A stretch of 64,000 nucleotides of DNA from Bradyrhizobium sp. CIAT3101 (lineage in GTDB: Bacteria > Pseudomonadota > Alphaproteobacteria > Rhizobiales > Xanthobacteraceae): assembly GCF_029714945.1 (NCBI RefSeq), contig NZ_CP121634.1, positions 1,943,001 through 2,007,000 of the forward strand. The letters are read 5' to 3'. The position numbers were made by a program, and so were the translations under genes. Below the pieces are notes generated by a model. The model worked only from the letters and a program-made list of their open reading frames with translations. It did not search any database and had not been told where the DNA came from. Positions within the stretch are counted from its first letter, which is position 1, and every line of letters begins with the position of its first letter. Below are positions 1 to 8,426 of the stretch, in pieces.

Positions 1-169
1 CGACATTGCGGATCGTCGCCACCAGCTCCCGCATCTTGTCATGCGGGGTGTGGCTCATGTTGATGCGGAACACGTCGGCGCCGGCCTCGAACAGGCGGCG
101 GATCATCGCGAGATCCGAAGAGGCAGGTCCGAGGGTCGCGAGAATCTTGATACGGCGAAGACGCCTCAT
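1..169 (-). CDS. pyk: Pyruvate kinase, N-terminal fragment
   Basis: Reading leftward from the ATG at 169, the frame gives a start of the type MRRLRRIKILATLGPASSD, then a segment with FRINMSH. Both are typical of the N-terminus of pyruvate kinase, where the Arg and Asn help bind phosphoenolpyruvate and the metal ions. The enzyme makes pyruvate and ATP from phosphoenolpyruvate and ADP in the last step of glycolysis. Only about 56 residues lie in the window; the rest runs off the left edge. Its ATG overlaps the stop codon of the DUF1036 gene by four bases (ATGA), so the two are probably co-transcribed and translationally coupled. Confidence 0.93.
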   Translation of the reverse strand, partial: MRRLRRIKILATLGPASSDLAMIRRLFEAGADVFRINMSHTPHDKMRELVATIRNV

Positions 170-762
170 GGCTTATTTCCAGACGGTGGCGAGGGGGCTG
201 GCGGAAGGCCAGGCGCGGCGGGGGGCGTACCACCGGGCGGGCTATTGGGCAAACCCGGAACGCCGCCACCGGGGCCAACAGGGCCGGGCATCCCGGGGAC
301 GCGTTGCTGGGAAGGCTGCTCGTTGGCGTCGGTGAGCTGGACCGTCCAGGCCCGCTGCTCGCCGGTATCGACCTCGAAATAGCCGGTCCGGTCATAGCCG
401 CGCGCCAGGCAGTCCTCGGTGCCGCGGATGGTGAATTCCTTGTCGCGCGAGCACATGAAGGCCTGCCCCGACCACTCACCGCCGCGGTCATAGTCGATCG
501 CGTAAATGTAATAGTAACGGGCGACCAGCGTTCCCCGCAGCAGCGTCTCGCAGGAGCGGGACGAGATGTTCCACCAGCCCTCGGTGGTCCAGCCGTCGGC
601 ATCCTTGTAGCCAAGCGCGATGCCGACCCGGCTCGATGTGTTGTTGCAAAGCCGGAAATCGGCCGCGGCCGGGCTGGCCCAGATGCACAACAGGCCAACC
701 ACCAGCACCGGGACCAACCGGGCGAGCAGGCGAAGGGGGGCGGGGAGAGATTCGGCGATCAT
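166..762 (-). CDS. Secreted DUF1036 family protein
   Basis: 198 residues. Residues 1-35 form a signal peptide with a hydrophobic core (LLARLVPVLVVGLLCIW) ending near ASPAAA, so export to the periplasm is expected. The mature part begins FRLCNNTSS and contains GWWNI, YYYIYAIDY and a CSRDKEF segment, the pattern of DUF1036, a family of small cysteine-containing alphaproteobacterial proteins with no settled function. The last 45 residues are a Pro/Gly-rich tail. The gene lies directly upstream of pyruvate kinase and overlaps its start, an arrangement I recall from other Bradyrhizobium genomes. Family assignment is good; role unknown. Confidence 0.85.
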   Translation of the reverse strand: MIAESLPAPLRLLARLVPVLVVGLLCIWASPAAADFRLCNNTSSRVGIALGYKDADGWTTEGWWNISSRSCETLLRGTLVARYYYIYAIDYDRGGEWSGQAFMCSRDKEFTIRGTEDCLARGYDRTGYFEVDTGEQRAWTVQLTDANEQPSQQRVPGMPGPVGPGGGVPGLPNSPPGGTPPAAPGLPPAPSPPSGNKP

Positions 763-919
763 TGTCGCGGAAGCTATATCAGATCATTGACGATTTGGCG
801 TAGGGGCGGGCGGAACCAGCCTCGGGGGCCGTTTGCGCCGCGATATGGCAAAATCTGTGACAGGACCCTACCTGATCCCGTAAGGGTGACGACATCAGGG
901 CCAGCCAAGGGATCCAGCT

Positions 920-1225
920 ATGGCAATCGACGACAAAACCAGAACGGAGCTCGAGGCGGCCGCTTTCCGGCGCCTGGTCGATCATCTGAAGACGCGGACC
1001 GACGTCCAGAACATCGACCTGATGAATCTGGCCGGTTTTTGCCGCAACTGCCTGTCCAACTGGCTCAAGGACGCCGCCGACGCGCAAGGCGTGAGCTTGA
1101 GCAAGGACGAGAGCCGGGAGGCCGTCTACGGCATGCCCTACGAGACCTGGAAGGCGAAGTACCAGGGCACGGCCAGCCCCGAGCAGCTCGAGGCGATGAA
1201 GAAGGTCCATCCCCACAATCACTGA
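920..1225 (+). CDS. DUF1244 family protein
   Basis: 101 residues, acidic N-terminus, then a helical segment with the motif GFCRNCLSNWL around residues 38-48 and YETWKAKYQ near 75. This matches DUF1244, a conserved small cytoplasmic family of proteobacteria with no assigned function; the paired cysteines could bind a metal, which is inference. The start ATG at 920 is followed by a family-typical N-terminus (MAIDDKTR). The gene is divergent from the DUF1036-pyk pair and followed by gapR in the same direction, a neighbourhood common in alphaproteobacteria. Confidence 0.85.
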   Translation: MAIDDKTRTELEAAAFRRLVDHLKTRTDVQNIDLMNLAGFCRNCLSNWLKDAADAQGVSLSKDESREAVYGMPYETWKAKYQGTASPEQLEAMKKVHPHNH

Positions 1226-1423
1226 GGCGACTGTCCGGCACGCCGCTCTGAGTCGCGCCACACAACAGCTTTCTTCGGTCGCCTGCAGGAAGGTGTGGGC
1301 GCGCTGTGGACGAGCGCGATGCTTGCTTGAACGCGGTCGGCGCGAACCCTAAGGGTCTAGCCAGCACGCGCGGTGAGGTTGCCGGCGTCACCTCGTTTTG
1401 CCAGTTCCATTGGGAGTACCAAG

Positions 1424-1696
1424 ATGGCCACCTCCGCCGCCGTCCGCGACGACGAGCCCGCGACGAAATTTGCCAAGGACCAGCTCAAATCCATCATCGA
1501 GCGCATCGAGCGGCTGGAGGAAGAGAAGAAGGCCATCTCCGACGACATCCGCGATGTCTATGCCGAGAGCAAGGGCAACGGCTACGACGTCAAGGCGCTG
1601 CGCACCATCGTGCGCCTGCGCAAGCAGGACCCGAACGAGCGCGCCGAGGCCGAGACGATTCTCGAGACCTACATGCAGGCGCTGGGGATGATCTGA
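1424..1696 (+). CDS. gapR: GapR-family nucleoid-associated protein (DUF2312)
   Basis: 90 residues from the ATG at 1424. The sequence contains [23 protein letters not shown], here broken as FAKDQLKS and [11 protein letters not shown], followed by [16 protein letters not shown] and VRLRKQDP. This is the DUF2312 signature. The founding member is Caulobacter GapR, a dimeric coiled-coil protein that clamps overtwisted DNA ahead of polymerases and aids gyrase. Codons upstream of 1424 stay open but encode no conserved sequence, so the internal ATG is preferred. The symbol rests on family identity; function in this organism is inferred. Confidence 0.85.
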   Translation: MATSAAVRDDEPATKFAKDQLKSIIERIERLEEEKKAISDDIRDVYAESKGNGYDVKALRTIVRLRKQDPNERAEAETILETYMQALGMI

Positions 1697-1704
1697 GGCC
1701 TCGC

Positions 1705-1850
1705 TGTCGTCCTGGCGAAAGCCAGGACCCATAACCACAGGCCGTGGTTATTTGCGAAGGCTAGTCGTTGCGTTACCCTCGTGCGGGACTGGCACCGCGC
1801 TTTCATCGATGGATTCCGCGGTATGGGTCCTGGCTTTCGCCAGGACGACA
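1705..1850. repeat. 146-bp palindromic repeat element with 29-bp perfect inverted ends
   Basis: Bases 1705-1733 and 1822-1850 are exact reverse complements over 29 bases. Each arm also folds on itself through CCTGGC-GAAA-GCCAGG, and just inside the left arm ATAACCAC and GTGGTTAT form another stem. A second copy of the same family lies at 61708-61846. There is no transposase frame. It reads as a REP/MITE-like non-autonomous repeat that occupies the gene-free space between gapR and the DUF1801 gene. Confidence 0.85.
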
Positions 1851-1876
1851 CCGGTGGCGTAGAAGCATCGAGGGAG

Positions 1877-2302
1877 ATGTCAGTGACTGCACCGCCGCTA
1901 CCGCGTGACGTGAACCGTGCCTTCGGCGCTCTTCCGGCGCCGATCGGCGAGCGGCTGCTCCAGGTGCGCGACCTGATCTTCGCGACGGCTGCCGCGCATG
2001 ACAATGTCGGCCGGCTCACCGAAACGCTGAAATGGGGCGAGCCCGCTTACCTGACCGATGAGACCGGCAGCGGCTCGACCATCCGGCTCGGCCGCCTCAA
2101 GGATTCCGACCACGCCGCCATTCTCTTCAACTGCAAGACGACGCTGGTCGATACGTTTCGCGAGCGTTTTCCCGATCAGTTCGAGTATCGGCAAACGAGA
2201 GCATTGTTGCTGCCGGTGACGGGCAAGCTGCCAAAGCAGGAGCTCACGATCTGCCTGTCGCTGGCGCTGACATATCATCTGGATCGGCGGAAGAAGCGCT
2301 GA
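1877..2302 (+). CDS. DUF1801 domain protein
   Basis: 141 residues from the ATG at 1877, which has GAGGGAG just upstream. An open frame continues further 5' but runs through the 1705-1850 repeat, so the longer start is rejected. The protein carries the pattern LTETLKWGEPAY near residues 45-56, followed by IRLGRLKDSDHAAILFNCKTTL. This is typical of DUF1801/YdhG-like small proteins, which adopt a compact alpha/beta fold and have no established biochemical role. No operon partner is evident; the next gene is convergent. Confidence 0.75.
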   Translation: MSVTAPPLPRDVNRAFGALPAPIGERLLQVRDLIFATAAAHDNVGRLTETLKWGEPAYLTDETGSGSTIRLGRLKDSDHAAILFNCKTTLVDTFRERFPDQFEYRQTRALLLPVTGKLPKQELTICLSLALTYHLDRRKKR

Positions 2303-2314
2303 CCGCGCTTGACG

Positions 2315-3934
2315 TCAGCGCAGCGCGGCGGTGCGCACGACGAACGACGTCGTCTCGAGCTTGGCGGTGGCGCTGCCCGAGAAACTGTCGCAGGACAGGC
2401 CCTGCATCGGGTCATCGGTGAAGCCCATCGCGATCACAGCCTGCGGCTTGACGAAATAGCCGCGCATCGCCGCCATATCGAGCTCGCCCATCAGCGTGAC
2501 CGACATCGCGCGGCTGGCGCTCGGCGACAGCATCACGATCTTGAGCCAGATGCTCTCACCCTTGGCGGCGGAGAGACGGGTTGCGGTGGCGATCATGCCG
2601 TCGGTGCTCTTGCCAACGACCGTGTTGATCTCGGTGGCCGGCGCGGCGTTGCGGGCCGCGGACACCGGGCGCACGCCGCGCGGGATCGGCGCAGAGGCGG
2701 CGACGACGTTTGCGCGATCGACCGGCGAGGCGGCCGGCGCGTAAGCCAGCGCCTGAAGGGTCGCGTTGGAGACGCTTGCGGTCGGCTGCGGGTCGGTCGC
2801 GGCGGCGAGTGCCTGGCGCGCCTTCAGGGCTGCGACCTGGGCGGGCGTCGCCTGCTGCGGCGTGGCGGGAGCATCCCAGAAGCCGCGGGCATTGATGATG
2901 TCGGCCGGTGTCTCGGGCTTTCCGTCGGCGGATTTGACGGCAGCCGGCTTGTCAGCCACGGGCGCGGGCTTCGGCTTGGGCGGCGCAACGAGCTGCGCGT
3001 CAGCCGAAGCAAGCTGGATCGCGGCGGCGACCGACGGCTTGGCGCGGGGCGTCGGGACCGGGTCGGCCGGCTTGGCGGCGGCCGCGACCACGGTCGGTGT
3101 CGCCGGCTTCTCGGCTGCGCCCTCGTCGTCCTCGTCGCTGCCGGCGGCCGGCGCCGACTTGCTCTTGAACAGGGCAGCGAAGAAGCCCGGCTTGCTGGCG
3201 CCGTCGTCGCCGCTGCCGCGCCGCTCGATGTCGGCCTTGGCGAGCTCGTAACCCTTCAGCGGTGTGCCGTCGGTCGGGACGTGGACCGTGCGGCCATCCG
3301 GGAAGACGCGGACGAGCTGGTCATGCGTCATGCGCGGCCAGTGCCGGATGCTGCCGGTGTCGAGATGCACGAAGGGCGAGCCGGAGGTCGGGTAGAAGCC
3401 GACGCCGCCGCGCTGCAGGCGCAGGCCGGCGAAGCGGATCTGCTCCAGCGGAACGTTCGGAATGTAGAAGTCCATCGCATGGCCCAGCATGTGCTGGCTG
3501 AAGCGCGCCACGCCCGAGGAGCGACGGCGGAGCATGGCGTTGGTGGCGGGGGAGCGATAGGACGAGATGATCTGGATCGGCTGCTTGCCGTCGACGTCGC
3601 GATAGACTTCCCAGAGGATATCGAAGAGGTGACGGTCCATGACCGTCTCGTCCTGGGTGCGCCAGTCGCGCAGGAAGTGATTCAGCGTCTTCAGCGCGGC
3701 TTCGTCGTAGCGGCCATCGCGCTTGAAGGTGACGGTGAGATCTTCGCCGGAGTGGGTGTGGTGGAAGGAGAGGGTCTTGGTTTCGTTCAGCGCGGCAGCG
3801 TTATGAACCGAACCGGCAGCCGCAAGCAGCACCAGCGAGGCGAGGCCGATCCGAGATCCGACCTTCACTCCCGCATGGGACAACGACACCGCAGCAAATT
3901 GGCGTGCGAAACCAGCCAGCACGTATGAGCCCAC
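2315..3934 (-). CDS. DUF882 / M15-like murein peptidase, secreted
   Basis: 539 residues if the GTG at 3934 is the start; further GTG codons downstream are possible, so the exact start is uncertain. A hydrophobic stretch at about residues 29-48 serves as signal sequence or anchor. The catalytic part (about 50-230) has ISSYRSPATN, the zinc-site pattern SQHMLGHAMD and FVHLDTG, as in the YcbK/DUF882 branch of peptidase M15, which cuts or binds peptidoglycan peptides. Residues 240-450 are an Ala/Pro/Lys-rich low-complexity region, and about 90 C-terminal residues form a separate domain that I do not recognise. It lies near an L,D-transpeptidase gene, which fits a cell-wall role. Confidence 0.8.
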   Translation of the reverse strand: MGSYVLAGFARQFAAVSLSHAGVKVGSRIGLASLVLLAAAGSVHNAAALNETKTLSFHHTHSGEDLTVTFKRDGRYDEAALKTLNHFLRDWRTQDETVMDRHLFDILWEVYRDVDGKQPIQIISSYRSPATNAMLRRRSSGVARFSQHMLGHAMDFYIPNVPLEQIRFAGLRLQRGGVGFYPTSGSPFVHLDTGSIRHWPRMTHDQLVRVFPDGRTVHVPTDGTPLKGYELAKADIERRGSGDDGASKPGFFAALFKSKSAPAAGSDEDDEGAAEKPATPTVVAAAAKPADPVPTPRAKPSVAAAIQLASADAQLVAPPKPKPAPVADKPAAVKSADGKPETPADIINARGFWDAPATPQQATPAQVAALKARQALAAATDPQPTASVSNATLQALAYAPAASPVDRANVVAASAPIPRGVRPVSAARNAAPATEINTVVGKSTDGMIATATRLSAAKGESIWLKIVMLSPSASRAMSVTLMGELDMAAMRGYFVKPQAVIAMGFTDDPMQGLSCDSFSGSATAKLETTSFVVRTAALR

Positions 3935-4136
3935 CCAGTCGACGAGCGTTCAAAATGGACTCTCCCGCTAACCCCGTTAGCGCGCGAAAGAGGATGAACG
4001 CTTTGTTAAAACGAGAAGGTTAATTCGAGGTTGACCTTCCCGCCCCCAAACCAAGTCAGACTACAATCCTAAACGGTTGACTGTGGCAAAAAAACGCCCG
4101 CTGCCGGAACCCGGGTGGCGAATGGTTAACGTCAAA

Positions 4137-4161
4137 CGACCCCGTCCAGAGGGCGGGGTCG
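4137..4161 (-). terminator. Hairpin downstream of the L,D-transpeptidase gene
   Basis: CGACCCCG (4137-4144) pairs with CGGGGTCG (4154-4161) around a nine-base loop. On the minus strand it sits about 45 bases after the L,D-transpeptidase stop and is followed by TTTGACG, a weak T-run. The other side has TTTTATTG, so it could also act on the plus strand, where no gene enters. The surrounding gap 3935-4207 shows nothing else I can support. Confidence 0.5.
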
Positions 4162-4207
4162 ATGATTTTATTGAAGAATTTTATGTGCTGGGGCGTCGGA
4201 CTGGAGC

Positions 4208-6454
4208 TCAGCGGGTGAACACCCGCTGGGGCTTGCGGCCGACCGGGGCCGGCGGCTGGGCAGGGGCACCACCGCCGAACAGCCGCTCGAAGAAGTTCGG
4301 GCCGGACGAGCCGAAGCCGCCGCCATTGTTGGCGATCGCCACGCCGGACGGCAACGTCGTCGCCGGGCGCGAATAGCTCGGCTGCGAGTGGGCCACGACG
4401 TTCTCGAGATCCTTGCCGCGGCTGTTCTTCAGGATGTTGATCATGGTCGCGTCGCGGCCATAGACGTCCTTGCGGAATTGCAGCTTGCCGCCGTCATCCA
4501 CGAACGCGGTCTGGTAGGTGATGTTGACCGGGATCGGCGTCGGGAATTTCAGGTCGATCTCACCCGAGCCGTACATGCTGCGCACGCGCTCCGGGGTGTA
4601 CTTCTCGCCCGGCATGGCGATGTTGAGCAGCACGGACGCATACTGATCCGGATACTGCACGCGCATGCAGCCATGGCTGAAGGCGCGATCTTCCCTGGCG
4701 AACAGGTTCTTGTCGGGCGTATCGTGCTGATAGACCAGGAACTTGTTCGGGAAGTTGAAGCGGATGCGGCCGAGCGCGTTGGCTTCGCCGGGCGGCTGCG
4801 AGATGTGCACCGAGCCGTCGCGGTTCTGCTCGAGCTTCAGGCCCATGCGCTGAAGCACGGTCGGGTCCTGCTGCAGCGCCGGCAGATATTCGCCATAGAC
4901 GATCGACGGCGGCACGTTCCAGGTCGGGTTGACCGTGATGTACTTCATCGTCTCGGTCAGCAGCGGCGTGGCGTGCTGGCCCGGCTTGCCGGTGACGACG
5001 CGGGTGGTCCAGACCTGCTGGCCGCGCTGCATCACCTTGAGCGTGTAGTCGGGAATGTTGAGGATGACATAGGCGTCGCCGAGCGAGGGCACGCCGAGGT
5101 CGCGCGGCAGCCAGCGCCAGCGCTCCATGTTCACCAGCACGGTGTCGATCTGTTTGTCGCGCTTCGGGCTGTTCAGCGCTTTCACGGTCGCTGCGTCGAG
5201 CACGCCGGTCGCCTTGATCTCGGCGCCGTCCTGGAATTTGCGCACGGCGTCGGCAACCGTGGCGTCATAGTGATCGTCGCTGGCGTTTTCGGTGATGCCG
5301 AGCTTGGTGCGGAGCTGGGGCACGCGCGAATCCTGCACCACGACTTCCGCCTGCTTCTTGCCCTTGGCGGGCGTGTACTTCAGCGTCGGGCCGTCGGTGA
5401 TCTCGATCACCGAGCCGTCGCCCTGGCCACGCAGCTGCGCCAGCTTCGCCTTCAGCTCCTTGTAGAGCTTCTGCGGCGGGTTGTAGCTGTCGAGGGCGAC
5501 GGAGGCGTCGGCTGCCGTCGTGACCTTGGTCAGCACGTCGTTCGGATCGGTCGGATGCTCGGGATAGAGGATGTCGGCGCTGACCTGCGACCAGTGCATG
5601 CGGCCGCTCTGCGCCTGGCGCGCATAGTCGAACATGCTGGCGGTGAGCTTCAGCTCGGCGTCGGCGAGCGCGTCGGGCGTCGTGGCGGCGGCGAAATCCG
5701 GCACCGGATAGTCGGCGGCATTGAGACCGTCGGAGGCCGCATCCTTCAGCCGTGCGATCACGCCCTTGGCCGCGGCCGTCAGGCTGCCGGCCTGCGTCCA
5801 GACCGGCGCGAAGTCACGGGCGCCGTAGAATTTCTCGACGGCAGCGCGCTCGTTCTTGCGGTCGAAATGGCGCGAGGTCTTGGCGCCGATGATATCCTTG
5901 ATCTTGTCGGCGACCGGCTGGTCGGCGGCGGGGACGTTGCTCGCGGCCTTCACGGGCTCGGCGGCCGGGGGCGCTGCCGCCGCCGCGGGTGCAGCGGGGG
6001 TGGCCGCCGGTGCTGCCGCGGTATCGGCCTTGGCGGGTTCGGATTTGGCGGGTTCGGTGGTGGCGGGCTCGGTCTTGGTCGTCTCGGTCTTGGCCGTCTC
6101 GCTCTTCGGCGCGTCGGCTGCCGGCGTGGTGGCGACGTCGGATGGCTTGGTCTCGACCTTGTCCGGAGCCGGAGCGGCTTCGGCCTTCACGGGGTCCTTT
6201 GCAGTTTCCTTGGCAGTTTCCTTCGGCGCATCCTGGACGGTGGCGGTGGTGTCGAGCTTGATGTCGGATGCGGTCGGGGGCGGGACGTTTGCGGGCTCGG
6301 GGCGCGGGATCGCGGCTTCGATCGCTAGCTCGGCGGCGCTGCTGCGCGCCTGATCCTGCGCCAGCGCCGAGCCGGCCGATACCGTGAGGAAGGTCGCCGC
6401 GACCGTCGCCAAAACGCGGTCAAAGCCTGCACGGTGGTTCAAACAGTCACGCAT
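4208..6454 (-). CDS. L,D-transpeptidase (YcbB/LdtD-like), large form
   Basis: 748 residues from the ATG at 6454; an earlier ATG at 6565 adds 37 residues with no signal-peptide character, so the later start is chosen. Residues 1-32 look like a signal sequence ending ALAQ. A long Ala/Lys/Thr/Pro-rich linker (about 40-170) follows, with repeated KTE/TEPA-type motifs. A peptidoglycan-binding helix bundle lies near residues 360-420 (LGITENASD to VLDAATVKALN), and the YkuD catalytic domain spans about 430-690 with the SHGCMRVQ active-site motif near residue 595. The enzyme forms 3-3 peptide cross-links in the periplasm, or links proteins to murein. It is monocistronic or in a run with the regulator upstream. 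Confidence 0.88.
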   Translation of the reverse strand: MRDCLNHRAGFDRVLATVAATFLTVSAGSALAQDQARSSAAELAIEAAIPRPEPANVPPPTASDIKLDTTATVQDAPKETAKETAKDPVKAEAAPAPDKVETKPSDVATTPAADAPKSETAKTETTKTEPATTEPAKSEPAKADTAAAPAATPAAPAAAAAPPAAEPVKAASNVPAADQPVADKIKDIIGAKTSRHFDRKNERAAVEKFYGARDFAPVWTQAGSLTAAAKGVIARLKDAASDGLNAADYPVPDFAAATTPDALADAELKLTASMFDYARQAQSGRMHWSQVSADILYPEHPTDPNDVLTKVTTAADASVALDSYNPPQKLYKELKAKLAQLRGQGDGSVIEITDGPTLKYTPAKGKKQAEVVVQDSRVPQLRTKLGITENASDDHYDATVADAVRKFQDGAEIKATGVLDAATVKALNSPKRDKQIDTVLVNMERWRWLPRDLGVPSLGDAYVILNIPDYTLKVMQRGQQVWTTRVVTGKPGQHATPLLTETMKYITVNPTWNVPPSIVYGEYLPALQQDPTVLQRMGLKLEQNRDGSVHISQPPGEANALGRIRFNFPNKFLVYQHDTPDKNLFAREDRAFSHGCMRVQYPDQYASVLLNIAMPGEKYTPERVRSMYGSGEIDLKFPTPIPVNITYQTAFVDDGGKLQFRKDVYGRDATMINILKNSRGKDLENVVAHSQPSYSRPATTLPSGVAIANNGGGFGSSGPNFFERLFGGGAPAQPPAPVGRKPQRVFTR

Positions 6455-6802
6455 TGTGTCGCACCCCTTGGGTGAACTGTCCCCCGTGGAACAGCTTTCG
6501 TTATCGCCTAATTGAGTTTCGGCTAAACCGCGCCGGCCTCTCGAAAGTTGCACGCCTGCACGCAACGATTCATACGCAGACGATATACAGGCCCCGTTTT
6601 GGCGGCCAGCGCTACCCGGGACAACTCACGACAAACTGACTTCAAGACAGGCTGTTTTGCAACGGATTGTGCGCTTTCATCGCGCGCTTTTCCCGGTGTC
6701 TGTCACTTCCAAGTCACGGTTTGGCTCGCCGCCGAATTTTGCCGTAATTCAACGGGTTGCGGGCGCAAGGCCGAGCCGCGCGAACCTCCGTTCGCATCAG
6801 GT
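6455..6802. other. Gene-free 348-bp spacer
   Basis: Between the start of the L,D-transpeptidase gene and the stop of the sigma-54 regulator, both on the minus strand. It must hold the transpeptidase promoter. I see no conserved coding frame, tRNA, strong hairpin or recognisable operator. Confidence 0.6.
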
Positions 6803-8299
6803 TCAGTGCGTCTCCTCGCCGCTTTTCCCGCCATGTCCGGGAACCCCGGCTTCGTCGAGTTTGCGGTAGAGTGTGGACCTGCCGATTTTGAGGCGACGTG
6901 CCACCTCGGACATCTGTCCGCGGTAGTGCGAGATCGCGAAGCGGATGATCTCGTTCTCCATGTCTTCCAGAGGACGGACATCGCCGTTGGGTGTCAACAT
7001 CGAGAGAGACCCTGCCAGCGGCAGCGGCGCGATCGGTATTTCACTACCCGACACGACCGAGGGCGCTGCGATCGGCTCGATCATCAGCGGCGCGGTCGGA
7101 ATCTCCGTCGCCGACTGCGGAAGCGACGCAAGCAGCGGGAAATCGTCGAGACCGAGCTGATCGCCCTCGCTCATCACCACCGCGCGGTAGACCGCGTTTT
7201 CGAGCTGGCGGATGTTACCGGGCCAGTCGAGCTGGGCGAGATGCGCGACGGCCTCGCCGCTGACGCCGGAGATGGGGCGGTTCTCCTCGGCGGCAAAGCG
7301 CGCCAGGAAATGTCGCAGGAGATGCGGAATGTCTTCGCGCCGGGCCCTGAGCGACGGGATCGTCAGCGGCAGCACGTGCAGGCGATAGAACAGATCTTCC
7401 CGGAAGTGTCCCTGCTTGACCCGCTCCAGAAGCTTGCGATTGGTCGCGGAGATGATCCGGACGTCGACCTTGACGGGCTTGCGGCCACCGACGGCCTCGA
7501 CGGCGCCTTCCTGCAGTGCGCGGAGCAATTTGACCTGCGCGGTCAGCGGCAGCTCGCTGACCTCGTCCAGAAACAACGTGCCGCCATGGGCCTCGATGAA
7601 CTTGCCGGTATGTCGCTCGGTCGCGCCGGTGAAGGCACCCTTCTCGTGGCCGAACAGGATGGACTCGACGAGGTTGTCGGGGATCGCGCCGCAATTGACG
7701 GCGACGAAGGGCTTTGCCTTGCGCTCGCCGCTGCCGTGGATGGCGCGTGCGAACATCTCCTTGCCGACGCCGGACTCGCCTTCGATCAGCACCGGGATCG
7801 AGGAGTTCGCCGCCTTCTGCGCCGCGCGCATCACGCCCGTCATCGCTTCGGCGCGCGTGATGATGTCGGAGAAGGTCAGACGGCCCTCGCGGCTGTGACG
7901 GATGCGCTGCAATTCGCCCTTGAGTGCGGAGGCGTTGAGCGCGTTGCGCAACGAGACCTGGAGCCGCTCGAGGCCCACCGGCTTGACCACGAAATCGGCA
8001 GCGCCTGCGCGCATCGCCGAGATCACGTTGTCGATGCCGCCATGCGCAGTCTGCACGATGACGGGGACGCTGAGGCCCGCTTCGCGGATTTTCGCCAGCA
8101 CGCCCATGCCGTCGAGGCCGGGCATGACGAGGTCGAGGATCACGGCGTCGATCGCCGGCGCATCGGGAGCGGTGAGGGTGGCGATTGCGGCGTCGCCGGA
8201 CTCCACGACGATCGTCTCATAGCCGCATTTCTGCACCATGTTCTCGACCAGACGGCGGGCTACGGCGTCGTCGTCGGCGATCAAAATACTGGCAGCCAT
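6803..8299 (-). CDS. NtrC-family sigma-54-dependent response regulator
   Basis: 498 residues. An N-terminal receiver (1-120) has the acidic DDD at 9-11, phospho-acceptor Asp56 in LDLVMP and Lys106. The AAA+ domain (about 142-380) has Walker A GESGVGK at 174-180, the sigma-54 contact loop GAFTGA at 221-226 and Walker B TLFLDE at 241-246. A Fis-type helix-turn-helix closes the protein (MSEVARRLKIGRSTLYRKL). It activates RNA polymerase with RpoN at distant enhancers once phosphorylated. No sensor kinase gene lies nearby, so its signal cannot be read from context. I saw no clear -24/-12 promoter in the adjacent spacers. Confidence 0.92.
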   Translation of the reverse strand: MAASILIADDDAVARRLVENMVQKCGYETIVVESGDAAIATLTAPDAPAIDAVILDLVMPGLDGMGVLAKIREAGLSVPVIVQTAHGGIDNVISAMRAGAADFVVKPVGLERLQVSLRNALNASALKGELQRIRHSREGRLTFSDIITRAEAMTGVMRAAQKAANSSIPVLIEGESGVGKEMFARAIHGSGERKAKPFVAVNCGAIPDNLVESILFGHEKGAFTGATERHTGKFIEAHGGTLFLDEVSELPLTAQVKLLRALQEGAVEAVGGRKPVKVDVRIISATNRKLLERVKQGHFREDLFYRLHVLPLTIPSLRARREDIPHLLRHFLARFAAEENRPISGVSGEAVAHLAQLDWPGNIRQLENAVYRAVVMSEGDQLGLDDFPLLASLPQSATEIPTAPLMIEPIAAPSVVSGSEIPIAPLPLAGSLSMLTPNGDVRPLEDMENEIIRFAISHYRGQMSEVARRLKIGRSTLYRKLDEAGVPGHGGKSGEETH

Positions 8300-8426
8300 G
8301 GTGCTCCCCGCACGCTACTACTATCTGTCTCGAATCGGGTCACTCTGGCCGAAGCCGATTAACGCACTCTTAAACCTTGATGCCCCCGCCCGCCGCAGCG
8401 TTTGTTGAACACAGGTTTCCCACACA

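Noticed and set aside
1781..1876. Longer N-terminus for the DUF1801 protein
   Set aside because: The extra codons are translated from the palindromic repeat; the ATG at 1877 follows a ribosome binding site.
2309..3928. Long open frame on the plus strand opposite the DUF882 gene
   Set aside because: It is an antisense shadow in GC-rich DNA: composition is Arg/Gly/Ala/His-rich, with no family motif, while the minus-strand frame has a signal segment and M15-type zinc motifs.
4077..4376. 99-codon plus-strand frame over the end of the L,D-transpeptidase gene
   Set aside because: Over half overlaps the transpeptidase gene antisense and the rest is a terminator region; no recognisable domain.
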